Of a stretch of DNA of 64,000 nucleotides, positions 8,897-17,567 are shown piece after piece. Source of the DNA: Changchengzhania lutea. Lineage in GTDB: Bacteria > Bacteroidota > Bacteroidia > Flavobacteriales > Flavobacteriaceae. The stretch spans positions 2,386,001 to 2,450,000 of the forward strand of contig NZ_CP039456.1 of assembly GCF_006974145.1 (NCBI RefSeq). The letters run 5' to 3'. The position numbers and the translations under genes are program-made. The notes under the pieces are model-generated. The model saw only the letters and a list, made by a program, of their open reading frames with translations. It had not been told where the DNA came from and searched no databases. Position 1 is the stretch's first letter; each line of letters opens with the position of its first letter.

Positions 8897-10580
8897 GGGT
8901 TTGCTGAAAAAGTCAAGAATCGGATTAATTTTGTATGCTAAAATTTTTTCTATTATCTGTTTTCTGCATTGATATTTTGGTTAGCGTTGTTAGCTGTGCT
9001 AAAAACCGCTCCATTAGGCAGATTAAATCGTATGGTAAAGCAGAAATAGTTTTTATATACACATTTTTTTGATGGTGCATTAGGTTCATAACAAAAAAGA
9101 TTGTGGCAATCCAACTCTCCGATGTCTTTTGGAGTGTAGCCCTTATTTGATTGAGGTTATAGCCATTTTTGCCCTGTCCAAATTTCCCTTCAATTCGGTT
9201 TCTTTCTGTAGCTTCTTTTTTTCGTTTTCTTTTTTTATAATAGGATTCTTCTTTTAGCTCCTTACTCTTGCGACCTAGTGGAGCTGCCGTTATTCGTATA
9301 GCTCTTTCCTTGAGCCATTTTCGATTTTCACGGGTAGCGTATATTTTATCTACTTGTACAAGCTCAGGGTAGTGACCGTGCAGTGTTTTGTAATGCTCCA
9401 CCTGTGGGATCAGATCACCAGATTCATTATATACATCCCAGCTGAAGGTATCTATTCTGGCATAACCTTGATCTAAACTGACGCCTAATTTTGAACCAAA
9501 TTCTATTTTTGATTTTGCTTTTCCTCTTGGGATTGGGCGAACGTGTGGCTGAAAGACACTTGCGATCCTGTCTTTACAGCTATTCGATTTTTGATCGTAC
9601 ATCTGTTTTTGTTGCATGTAGACGGCATGAATGACCCATAGCGTTTTTTGCTCTTTGTAACTTAATGGGAATGGCTTTTTGTCAGATTCAAAAATGTTCA
9701 GGAGTTTATCAATATGTTTTAGATCCCTATGAACACATTCGAGCAATTTACGGTTCATTTTTCGATACGCTGCTTTGGACTTGTTTTTCTTTTTTGAATA
9801 GGTCAAAAATTGTGCATCCATCTTTCTGCGATAGGTGCGCGGTTTGACCCCTTGCTTGTTGTTTTTTGCGTAGAGCTTGTCGATCATGCCTTCGCACTGT
9901 TTTCTACATTCATTCAAAATCTTACTATCGGTTGGGTAAGTGATGTATTGGTCAGCGACCGTAGCATCCAATTGTAGTTTGCCTTTGTTCGCAACTGGTG
10001 GATTTTGAGTGTCGTCTGTATCATCTGTAGGATCCTGGTCTTTCTCTTTACTAATAGCGCTTATCAGTTTGGTATTTAATAAATCAAAAATATCGGCTCC
10101 AACTCGTTTTCGCAGTTCTACAAATAAGGAGGGATCAAAAACTGGATAAGGAGTAAACTCTTTCAGTCCAATGAAAAACTGCATATAGGGATTTTCTGAA
10201 ATGGCATCGATAACGCCTCTGTCGTCTAGTTTCTCCATATGCTTTATAATCAAGGCTCCTAAAACAATCCGTGGCGAAATCCCGGGACGACCCGTATTGG
10301 TGTTCATCATAGAAATATAGCTGGAAGCAAACGTGTCCCAAGGAACTATTTTACTAAGTACTACCCAACGATTATCTGAAAGAAGGGTGGTCTGAAAAGG
10401 AGTTTTAAATTCTTCAATACTCAATTGTCGCTCCGAAATATAATTGATCATAATGCAAACTTATTTGCCTAAAGTTAACAATAAGCTTGCATATTACCAA
10501 TAGGTTTAGAAGTGGGCTATCAACATAATGAACTTAATAACAAATGGTTAAGTTTAGTAGGATAGTTTCTCAGCAGACCC
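8897..10580 (-). mobile_element. IS1182-like (IS5-superfamily) insertion sequence
   Basis: A 1684-bp element. Its left end reads GGGTTTGCTGAAAAAGT from 8897, and its right end, read inward from 10580, is GGGTCTGCTGAGAAACT, an imperfect inverted repeat of about 16 bp. It is flanked by the 6-bp direct repeat TAATTA (8891-8896 and 10581-10586). One complete transposase gene fills the element. It landed between the transaldolase gene and a perfect-palindrome terminator. Confidence 0.9.
8925..10451 (-). CDS. IS1182-like transposase (DUF772 + DDE)
   Basis: A 508-residue transposase. The N-terminal DUF772-type domain (about residues 20-135) has GRPGISPRIVLGALIIKHME, DRGVIDAISENPYMQFFIG and FDPSLFVELRKRVG. 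The DDE catalytic core shows Asp in LQLDATVADQY, Asp in LVQVDKIYATREN and Glu in RNRIEGKFGQGKNGYNL. The middle portion is rich in Lys and Tyr (RRKMDAQFLTYSKKKNKSKA). Length is normal and no frameshift is visible, so it looks intact. Assignment to IS1182 rather than another IS5-superfamily group is from pattern recall. Confidence 0.9.
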   Translation of the reverse strand: MINYISERQLSIEEFKTPFQTTLLSDNRWVVLSKIVPWDTFASSYISMMNTNTGRPGISPRIVLGALIIKHMEKLDDRGVIDAISENPYMQFFIGLKEFTPYPVFDPSLFVELRKRVGADIFDLLNTKLISAISKEKDQDPTDDTDDTQNPPVANKGKLQLDATVADQYITYPTDSKILNECRKQCEGMIDKLYAKNNKQGVKPRTYRRKMDAQFLTYSKKKNKSKAAYRKMNRKLLECVHRDLKHIDKLLNIFESDKKPFPLSYKEQKTLWVIHAVYMQQKQMYDQKSNSCKDRIASVFQPHVRPIPRGKAKSKIEFGSKLGVSLDQGYARIDTFSWDVYNESGDLIPQVEHYKTLHGHYPELVQVDKIYATRENRKWLKERAIRITAAPLGRKSKELKEESYYKKRKRKKEATERNRIEGKFGQGKNGYNLNQIRATLQKTSESWIATIFFVMNLMHHQKNVYIKTISALPYDLICLMERFLAQLTTLTKISMQKTDNRKNFSIQN

Positions 10581-10585
10581 TAATT

Positions 10586-10618
10586 AAAAAGCATCTCAAA
10601 ATTTTGAGATGCTTTTTT
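10586..10618. terminator. Bidirectional rho-independent terminator
   Basis: A perfect 22-base palindrome at 10591-10612 (arms GCATCTCAAAA/TTTTGAGATGC) is preceded by A5 and followed by T6, so it can stop transcription on both strands. On the minus strand it ends the sus operon. On the plus strand it was evidently the terminator of tkt-tal before the IS1182-like element came between them. Confidence 0.85.
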
Positions 10619-10658
10619 CGTATAAATATTATACGTTTCGACTATCAAATTAATTCAC

Positions 10659-11387
10659 TCAGTTTATTTTAAATTGAAATATTTCAGATTCCGAATTATT
10701 ATTTTGTTCATCCTTGGTAATAACGCGCCAGTAGTAGGTGTTACCACCAGTTACATTTACAGATAAATTCATGGACTCCACGGTAGCTTGATTATTTGCT
10801 GGTGGATTAACAGTTCCGAAAAGGATATCATATTCGGTGATATCGCTATCAACATCGGCGCCAACCCACTGTAAATTTACGCTTGTCGTTCCACTGGATA
10901 GTGCTGTTCCCATGCTTGGGCTTACTAATTCAGCAGGAAAAGGAGCATAAGATGTTGTTGCTTCACCGGCATTGTAAAACTTCCAAGTAGGACTTTGAGC
11001 GGTTACTGTTCCGGAATTTTTAGAAATAACAGACCAAGAATATGGTGTCGCTCTTAATACTGTGATTGTTAATTGAGAACTGGAACTGCTGTAATTGCTC
11101 GTTGTTTGTGTCTCTAAATTTTTAAGGATAAGATCATAGGTTTCAGCGTTTAAAGCATCGCTCCAATCAAAAGTCACGTCACTTTCGGTACTCGTAAAAT
11201 TAGTACCTTCTGTACATTCTGAGTTTTGATTCGGAAAACTCAAACTAGCCGCTACTGGGGGATCTACTACTTTTGGATCTGGATCTGGATCTGGATTGGG
11301 GTTATCATCGCCACCACCACTACTGCAATTAAACAGGACTAGCGATAAAAATGTACCAAACATTAAATATTTGAATATGTTTTTCAT
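10659..11387 (-). CDS. Surface lipoprotein with fibronectin-like modules, last gene of sus operon
   Basis: A 242-residue lipoprotein: signal MKNIFKYLMFGTFLSLVLFN, lipid-acceptor Cys21, then a Gly/Asp-rich tether (SSGGGDDNPNPDPDPDP), the kind of acidic stretch that marks surface-exposed lipoproteins in Bacteroidota. Two beta-sandwich, fibronectin-III-like modules follow (about 50-135 and 150-242), with repeated features TPYSWSVISK and NTYYWRVITKDEQNNNSESEIFQF. No catalytic motif is seen. Its start overlaps the amylase stop by one base, so it is translated with the starch genes; a glucan-binding or scaffolding role is inferred only from position. Confidence 0.75.
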   Translation of the reverse strand: MKNIFKYLMFGTFLSLVLFNCSSGGGDDNPNPDPDPDPKVVDPPVAASLSFPNQNSECTEGTNFTSTESDVTFDWSDALNAETYDLILKNLETQTTSNYSSSSSQLTITVLRATPYSWSVISKNSGTVTAQSPTWKFYNAGEATTSYAPFPAELVSPSMGTALSSGTTSVNLQWVGADVDSDITEYDILFGTVNPPANNQATVESMNLSVNVTGGNTYYWRVITKDEQNNNSESEIFQFKIN

Positions 11388-14300
11388 TAGTTCTTAATTA
11401 TTTTAAAGCTTCTTTTTTCATTTTTGGTGTGTACATTTAAAATGTAAATACCTTTTGAAAAATTAGAAGCATCAATGTTTAAAACACTTTTGTTAGTTTC
11501 ATTTGTATAAACTTGTCTTCCTAAGATAGAATACACGTTAATCTTAGCAGTTTCAGAATCCAAATCACCTAAATACACATGCAATGTATTGTTGGTTATA
11601 GGATTAGGAAATACTGACATTTCTACACCCGAGTAAATAACTTCTTCATACGTACCTTGACAATTTTTTTCGCCGGCAACCGTAATCATATTGCTTCCTG
11701 CCTGTAATTCTAAATTAATAGAGGATTGTGAGGTTTGAAATGTTTCACCATTAAGTGTTATCGTGTAAGAGGAACTGCCGCTCATTTCTAACTGTATGGA
11801 CTTTTTATCATTTGAAGTTTTAGAAAAAACAGAAAGGTCTTCAGGCTCTGTTATGGTAATATTAAAGCACTGCTCGTAATCGGCCTGTCCTTCAACTTGG
11901 ATACAAACTAAATAATCTCCAGCTTCTAAGTTATTAACCGTTAAATCGGTATTAAAGGTGTCATTTATAGTCGTCCCATTGCCTGTTATTTTAATACTAT
12001 AATTTAAATTTTGAATGGCTGCAATACTGATACTTCCGTTGTTACTTGTTCTACAAGTTTCATTGGTAACCTGTAAAGCAAAATTATTGGATGGTAATGA
12101 GAAAACTTCACAACCATTTACATCGACTACAGCCCCAAAGGGCGTATTTGCACATAAATCTAGTGCATTAGGAACACCATCGTTGTCATCGTCAGGAATA
12201 TTATTATCTGGGAATAAACTACTCTTATTATCTCCAAATATTCTAAACTCTCCAGGAGCCAATGAGATAGTGGATGAGGTATTGGTAACTTCATAATTTA
12301 AATTTCCATTTAGAAATTCATACCAAGTTCCGGTTTGTTGAAAATTAGGCACAATATCTTGGGGGGTAACTCCAAAATTTCCAATTATAGTTACATACTT
12401 TATTTCGTTCGACCCAGCTGAAGCCAATGATAAATGTATGGTTTTTAATCCAGTTGAACTTGAAGCATCAATTGTAAAATCTGTTGTTTCAAATATGGGT
12501 TCGTTTAATTTGAGGTTTATTAGGTCTGCCCAGGTATCGTAAATAGCTTTTCGTTCGGGTATAGTTACATATTCCCATCGAATAGGTTTATCACCCGTTC
12601 TTCCGTTAAATTCAATATCGACTTCATAACCTAATTCACCAAACTGCCAAATCATCTTAGGTCCTGGAACTGTAAAGAAAAATGCACCAGCTGCCTTCAT
12701 TCGGTGTAATGCCGTGTTTAAATTTTTTACTGAATAGCTTCCGTTGGAGTTGCCAAATGTTAAGTTCTTATACATTAAACGTTGTTCATCATGACTTTCC
12801 ATATAGGATACAGCCGAAGGGCCATCAAATCCTTTTACGGTATAAGAAACCCCAGAGAAATTAGATTTTCCGCCATCATGAAATCCCATGGTAGCTTCAT
12901 TATATAGATCTGTTTGTTTATTCCACATCAGGATGCCTTTACCTTCGGTTGCACGATAGTCTGCCCATTGTTTTTCTTCTGAAATACCGCCTAGATGTTC
13001 AAAAATGACATAGAAATTAGGATCTACTTCCCATTGATAATCAGCATATGCTTTTAATACATCTACACGATCTTGCTGTAAACCATTCGTACAACCTTCA
13101 TCATTAGAGGTGCAATTTTGTGTAAATCCTTTAGTTAAATCCCAACGGAACCCATCGATTTTATATTCTTCAAGCCAGTATTTAACGGTTCTTTCTACAT
13201 ATTGCTTTGTGGCATCCGATTGATGGTTAAAATCATTAAACACACTATAAGCGTGTGTAGCAGTGGCATTAAAAAAGGGGTTTTCAGCTGTTGCCTGACC
13301 TCCAAAACCGCCATTATCTGTATTCCACATGCGATAAAAAGGGTGCTGGCCAGACGCATGGTTATAAACCACATCCAGTATCACTGCGATACCTCGGCTG
13401 TGACATGCATCTATTAATTGTTTAAAAGCAGTAGCGGTACCATAATACTTGTCTAAAGCCATATGGAATGATGGGTTATATCCCCAACTTAAATTACCAT
13501 CAAATTCGCTAACTGGCATCAGTTCAATAGCGTTAATGCCTAAATCTTCTAGATAGTCGAGTCTTGCTTTTACAGCATCGAAGCTATGTAATTCATCAAA
13601 ATCCCGAACAAGGAGTTCGTAAATTACTAAATCGGTTTTTTCGGGTTTTTGAAAATTCGTCACTTGCCAATTGAAATCAGGATCACCAGTTCTTAAAAGT
13701 GTAATAGCCTCGGTTGTAAGGCCACTTGGGTAAACTGGAAGATTTGGAAAGGTTGTATTGTTAATAAAAGGATCGTCGCCCTCATCGAGGATCAAAGTGG
13801 AATACGGATCTGCTATATTAATTTCAAAATCAACAAGATATTGATACATATGATCAAATTGAGGTGTAAGACCAGTTAATTCAATCCAAAATCGATTATT
13901 GGCTGAATCTTTGTTCATCACGTAATTATCGTCGATTGTCCAATTATTAAAATCACCAATAACATGAACAAAAGTTTTGTTTGGAGCGTATAATACCAGC
14001 GTTGCTTTTGTATTGTTATTTGGATCTAAATTAATACCATCTTTTAGACCACTAGGTACTGGAGCTTCTGTTACTGTTGGTGAAACAACTGCTTGAAAGT
14101 TCTTGGACAATAAGTTGGTTCCTTCTGTGGCTTCTAATACAAACAAGGTATTTTCATTAACAACGAAATTATAAGTGTAATTAGTAATATTATTTTGCGC
14201 ATCTACTTGTGTACCATTGGCTTTTAATACAAAGTTGGCAGTTAAGGAAGTTGTTGCATTTATGGATAGGCTTTCTCCAGCATTCAGTATTGTAATATCA

Positions 14301-14761
14301 TCTGTAGGTGAGTTTAATGCCAATTGAAAAGCACCAATATTAATAAAGAAATCTGAACAACCATTATCTTTTAGTTCTTGGGTACCATCTTCATTCCTAA
14401 AAACCATGCCTAACATGGTGGCATTGCCAGCATCAACATCGCTTAAATTATAATAGGTCTTAGGCGTCATAGTGATACTCCATGTACCATCACCATTATT
14501 TGTCATTAACCCAATGCCATCGCCCTGTCCCCAGTTTCCCACGACGCTGAATCCCCAAGCATTTGAGTCATCTCCAATGCCCGAATGCATATAGACTTTT
14601 GAAGGACTTGCAAAGCCATTACAATCAGTTGCATTGCTATTAACGTCAACGGTAATTGTAATTGATTGTTCCACTTCAAAGGCAGATGGAGTTACTGTAA
14701 TGACCTGACCAGAAGTAATTGTTGAAACGAACAGTAGTAATATTAAGTATAATTTCTTCAT
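11387..14761 (-). CDS. Giant GH13 alpha-amylase secreted by T9SS
   Basis: An 1124-residue secreted amylase. After the signal peptide (MKKLYLILLLFVSTITSGQ) come beta-rich N-terminal modules (about 20-240), a CBM48-like domain (LYAPNKTFVHVIGDFNNW), and the GH13 barrel. Region motifs are DVVYNHASGQ, GFRWDL with nucleophile D541, VIFEHLGG with acid/base E588, and SHDEQR with D658. The C-terminal part has thrombospondin-type calcium repeats (PDDDNDGVPNALDLC) and ends in a T9SS type A sorting domain (SVFPNPITNNTLHVYL to FKIIKN). It would cut starch or glycogen outside the cell, the job of SusG in Bacteroides but by another export route. A hairpin in the 57-base gap before the gene may tune its expression. 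Confidence 0.93.
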   Translation of the reverse strand: MKKLYLILLLFVSTITSGQVITVTPSAFEVEQSITITVDVNSNATDCNGFASPSKVYMHSGIGDDSNAWGFSVVGNWGQGDGIGLMTNNGDGTWSITMTPKTYYNLSDVDAGNATMLGMVFRNEDGTQELKDNGCSDFFINIGAFQLALNSPTDDITILNAGESLSINATTSLTANFVLKANGTQVDAQNNITNYTYNFVVNENTLFVLEATEGTNLLSKNFQAVVSPTVTEAPVPSGLKDGINLDPNNNTKATLVLYAPNKTFVHVIGDFNNWTIDDNYVMNKDSANNRFWIELTGLTPQFDHMYQYLVDFEINIADPYSTLILDEGDDPFINNTTFPNLPVYPSGLTTEAITLLRTGDPDFNWQVTNFQKPEKTDLVIYELLVRDFDELHSFDAVKARLDYLEDLGINAIELMPVSEFDGNLSWGYNPSFHMALDKYYGTATAFKQLIDACHSRGIAVILDVVYNHASGQHPFYRMWNTDNGGFGGQATAENPFFNATATHAYSVFNDFNHQSDATKQYVERTVKYWLEEYKIDGFRWDLTKGFTQNCTSNDEGCTNGLQQDRVDVLKAYADYQWEVDPNFYVIFEHLGGISEEKQWADYRATEGKGILMWNKQTDLYNEATMGFHDGGKSNFSGVSYTVKGFDGPSAVSYMESHDEQRLMYKNLTFGNSNGSYSVKNLNTALHRMKAAGAFFFTVPGPKMIWQFGELGYEVDIEFNGRTGDKPIRWEYVTIPERKAIYDTWADLINLKLNEPIFETTDFTIDASSSTGLKTIHLSLASAGSNEIKYVTIIGNFGVTPQDIVPNFQQTGTWYEFLNGNLNYEVTNTSSTISLAPGEFRIFGDNKSSLFPDNNIPDDDNDGVPNALDLCANTPFGAVVDVNGCEVFSLPSNNFALQVTNETCRTSNNGSISIAAIQNLNYSIKITGNGTTINDTFNTDLTVNNLEAGDYLVCIQVEGQADYEQCFNITITEPEDLSVFSKTSNDKKSIQLEMSGSSSYTITLNGETFQTSQSSINLELQAGSNMITVAGEKNCQGTYEEVIYSGVEMSVFPNPITNNTLHVYLGDLDSETAKINVYSILGRQVYTNETNKSVLNIDASNFSKGIYILNVHTKNEKRSFKIIKN

Positions 14762-14778
14762 GTTATTAACGGAAAGGA

Positions 14779-14805
14779 AAAGGCCGTCTAAATAAGACAG
14801 CCTTT
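14779..14805 (-). terminator. Intercistronic hairpin between susE2 and the T9SS amylase (attenuator?)
   Basis: Arms AAAGGCCGTCT (14779-14789) and AGACAGCCTTT (14795-14805) pair over 11 positions with one G-T wobble. On the minus strand the stem is followed by a broken T tract (TCCTTTCC), so termination is likely partial. It could lower amylase expression relative to susCDE, or protect the upstream message from decay. Confidence 0.5.
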
Positions 14806-14818
14806 AATATGATACTAT

Positions 14819-16474
14819 TTAATTAAGTGTAACCGAATACGTATAAGCTCTAGGTGTGCTAAGATCTAAAACTACGGTATAATTTCCATCTGTGGCAATA
14901 ATTATATCACCACCACCATTTTCTAAGGATCCATCTGCCCCTGTATCACCATAATTCCAAGCCCAGGCATCATTAGCTCTAAATTTCATTTGCCCAGCGA
15001 CTAAATCTAAAGTGATTGTCCAGGTGTCAGTATCAGGATCATAAGTCATATCTTGATCTTCTCCAGGTGTTCCATCGGGACTAGGAGGCCAACCTAATGG
15101 AGTTGCATCACCAGTTACTGCCCAATCATATTTGATTTCAGAATAGGTTAAAGCACCAGTATCAGCTGTTATAAAATAATGTCCAGGACCACTTGGGTTT
15201 TCAATATTTCCTTCGCCATCAACAGCCAATATTTGAGTAAAACTTCCATCGACACCTGATGCATCTCCCCAATCGGTATTTCCCCAATTAAAATCTCCAT
15301 TACCATCTGGTCCTACAAATTTATGCTGACCGTCTAACCAAACATAACCTTCGTAATCTGTTGTAGATAATGAAGATGCCTCTAGTTGAGGTGCTGATGG
15401 AGGATCCCAACCTTGATGATTTCCAGGAACTGCAATTCTTGGGCTTTGAACTAATTCAACAAGAGTAAATGTTAATGTATTAAAATCGACAGTTATTTGG
15501 TAAGTGCCTGTAGGATACCCACTAACATTTTGTTCTCCATCTTGGATAATACTTCCTGGATTACCAGGGTCTTCACCCCAATCATCACTAAAATCTATAT
15601 TTGTTGGGATAAATTTGAATTGATCACCATCAGCTAAAGCAACAACAATTGTAAAAACACCTTCACTAATTAAATTGAATGGTAATGAAGCGGTCGCATC
15701 CCATGCAGTTAAGCTACCTACTAAAAATAAATTAACAGGAATTATAACTTCGTCAATGGTAAAAGTATTCGTATTTAGATCTACAGTAATATCATAATTC
15801 CCTTCAGGATAACCAGAAAGATTCAAGCCTCCAAACTTTGTAAGGTCACTTGAACCGGTCTCTACCAGCTGCCAAACAACTTCATCGCTTGTATTACTTG
15901 GGATAAAATTAAATTCATCACCATCCATTAAATCAATGTTAATGGAAAAATTGTTAAACTCTGAAGAATTCATCGGTAATCCTTGTGCTGGATCCCAGTT
16001 TGTAAACGAACCGTTAACAAACAATTCAGCAACCTCAATAACAAAAGGAGTAATAGATAAAGAGACTGTATTCGATACATCTCCATTAGATGCTACCACT
16101 CTTACATCTATAACAGATGATACAGCTTGAGGTATTTTTACTGCATTTACAAGAAACGTATTTAATGCTTCAACAGATAAGGTGAAATTATCTGAATCGG
16201 ATGTTCCAGCTATAAAACTCTCAGCAAAATCTGTAGCGGACTCTGCAAATTCTATACTGTAAGAAGCGCCTGTATTTTGAGAGTCTGCCCAAGTTACAGT
16301 CAATGCCTGGTTGTCTGGATTTGCTCTGTTTAAGACAATATTAGATCCTGAATTTGGAACTTCTATCAAGAAACTGGCTTCAGGTTGTTCTAATATAAAC
16401 TTATCATCATCAGAACAAGAAAAAGCGACTATAACAACTAAGAGACTTACAATAATTTTATATAATTTTTTCAT
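14819..16474 (-). CDS. SusE/SusF-like starch-binding lipoprotein, long form
   Basis: A 551-residue outer-membrane lipoprotein with lipid Cys20 (VVIVAFSC) followed by SDDD. The first 140 residues form the SusE N-terminal domain (TWADSQNTGASYSIEFAESATDF). Two SusF/E carbohydrate-binding modules follow, each opening like FVNGSFTNWDPAQGLPM and FLVGSLTAWDATASLPF. A pair of C-terminal modules (IAVPGNHQGWDPPSAP and WAVTGDATPLGWPP to the end) is closely similar to the C-terminus of the neighbouring protein at 16479-17555. The conserved Trp residues in these modules are typical starch-stacking positions. It is separated by four bases from its paralogue. Role: holding alpha-glucan at the cell surface beside SusCD. 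Confidence 0.9.
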   Translation of the reverse strand: MKKLYKIIVSLLVVIVAFSCSDDDKFILEQPEASFLIEVPNSGSNIVLNRANPDNQALTVTWADSQNTGASYSIEFAESATDFAESFIAGTSDSDNFTLSVEALNTFLVNAVKIPQAVSSVIDVRVVASNGDVSNTVSLSITPFVIEVAELFVNGSFTNWDPAQGLPMNSSEFNNFSINIDLMDGDEFNFIPSNTSDEVVWQLVETGSSDLTKFGGLNLSGYPEGNYDITVDLNTNTFTIDEVIIPVNLFLVGSLTAWDATASLPFNLISEGVFTIVVALADGDQFKFIPTNIDFSDDWGEDPGNPGSIIQDGEQNVSGYPTGTYQITVDFNTLTFTLVELVQSPRIAVPGNHQGWDPPSAPQLEASSLSTTDYEGYVWLDGQHKFVGPDGNGDFNWGNTDWGDASGVDGSFTQILAVDGEGNIENPSGPGHYFITADTGALTYSEIKYDWAVTGDATPLGWPPSPDGTPGEDQDMTYDPDTDTWTITLDLVAGQMKFRANDAWAWNYGDTGADGSLENGGGDIIIATDGNYTVVLDLSTPRAYTYSVTLN

Positions 16475-16478
16475 AGTC

Positions 16479-17555
16479 TTAATTTAAAGTTAGTGAATAT
16501 GTGTATTCTCTGGGAGTACTTAAATCTAGTACAACCGTGTAGTTGCCACCAGTTGGTACGGTAATATTTGTTGACCCAGCTACACTTTCTAAAGATCCAT
16601 CGGCGTCATTATCTCCATAAGCCCAGTCCCAAGCATCATTTGCTCTAAATTTAATTTCTTCTGCAGTTAAATTAAGTGTGATTGTCCAAGTTTTAGAAAC
16701 AGGATCATAGGTCATATCTTGGTCACTATCCCAATTGTCGGGAGTTGCTGAGCCAATAAGCCCCCAATTATATAAAGTTTCAGAATAGATTAAAGCATCA
16801 GTATCTGCCTGGATAAAATAATGTCCAGCAGGTGCAGCGATAATATCACTTTCACCATCTTCTAAAAGTTTGCCTGTAAACGTACCATCATCGCCCCAAT
16901 CTATATTTCCCCATTCAAAATTACCATTATTGTTTGGACCCACAAATTTATGTCCACCATCTAACCATACGTATCCTTCATATTCAGTATTGCCAAATTC
17001 TAATGCAGCTAATAAAGGTGCTGTTGGAGGGTCCCATACTCCTTGATGGTCTCCAGGGACTGCTATTGTTGGCAAATCGGTTGTAAATGGTGTTACTAAA
17101 ACTGTTATAGGTTCTGAATATATTGGTAATTCGTTTTGCGATCCTATGTCAGATTTAATTCTGATATCTAAGCTGGCTTCAGAAAATGGCACGAAACCTA
17201 AATCGGAAACGGCACTATTAAATTCTGAAATAGTCATTGTTAAAAATGGATTCGTTGTAACAGTAGCAATAACCGGTTCGGCAAAATTTGTTCCTGTACT
17301 AGCAAATTCAACAGTATAACTTATTACAACTTGGGTCTGGTAACTTGCTTCTTCCCAGCTAATAGTAATTGAAGGATTAGTAGATGTTTCTTCTATATTC
17401 AGCACAAATACATCGTTATTTTGTGGCGTATTAATTACTGCGCTAATACCACTGTCAGAACTTAATCGTGTTAGTTCTATATCATCTTCACATGACCAAA
17501 AAAGCACGGTGAAGCAACTAAGATAGATTAATTTATATATATGTTTCATTTTCAT
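16479..17555 (-). CDS. susE: SusE-like starch-binding lipoprotein, short form
   Basis: A 358-residue lipoprotein (Cys22 in FTVLFWSC, then EDD). It has the SusE N-terminal domain (about 30-165, SWEEASYQTQVVISYTVEF) and two C-terminal binding modules beginning IAVPGDHQGVWDPPTAP and WGLIGSATPDNWDSDQDMTY. These are nearly the same as the last two modules of the adjacent long paralogue, including KFRANDAWDWAYGD and NYTVVLDLSTPREYTYS. The pair is best read as a tandem duplication in which the other copy has two additional modules. It lies 12 bases after susD. Glucan binding at the surface is inferred from the family. Confidence 0.88.
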   Translation of the reverse strand: MKMKHIYKLIYLSCFTVLFWSCEDDIELTRLSSDSGISAVINTPQNNDVFVLNIEETSTNPSITISWEEASYQTQVVISYTVEFASTGTNFAEPVIATVTTNPFLTMTISEFNSAVSDLGFVPFSEASLDIRIKSDIGSQNELPIYSEPITVLVTPFTTDLPTIAVPGDHQGVWDPPTAPLLAALEFGNTEYEGYVWLDGGHKFVGPNNNGNFEWGNIDWGDDGTFTGKLLEDGESDIIAAPAGHYFIQADTDALIYSETLYNWGLIGSATPDNWDSDQDMTYDPVSKTWTITLNLTAEEIKFRANDAWDWAYGDNDADGSLESVAGSTNITVPTGGNYTVVLDLSTPREYTYSLTLN

Positions 17556-17567
17556 AATATTTAAAAA

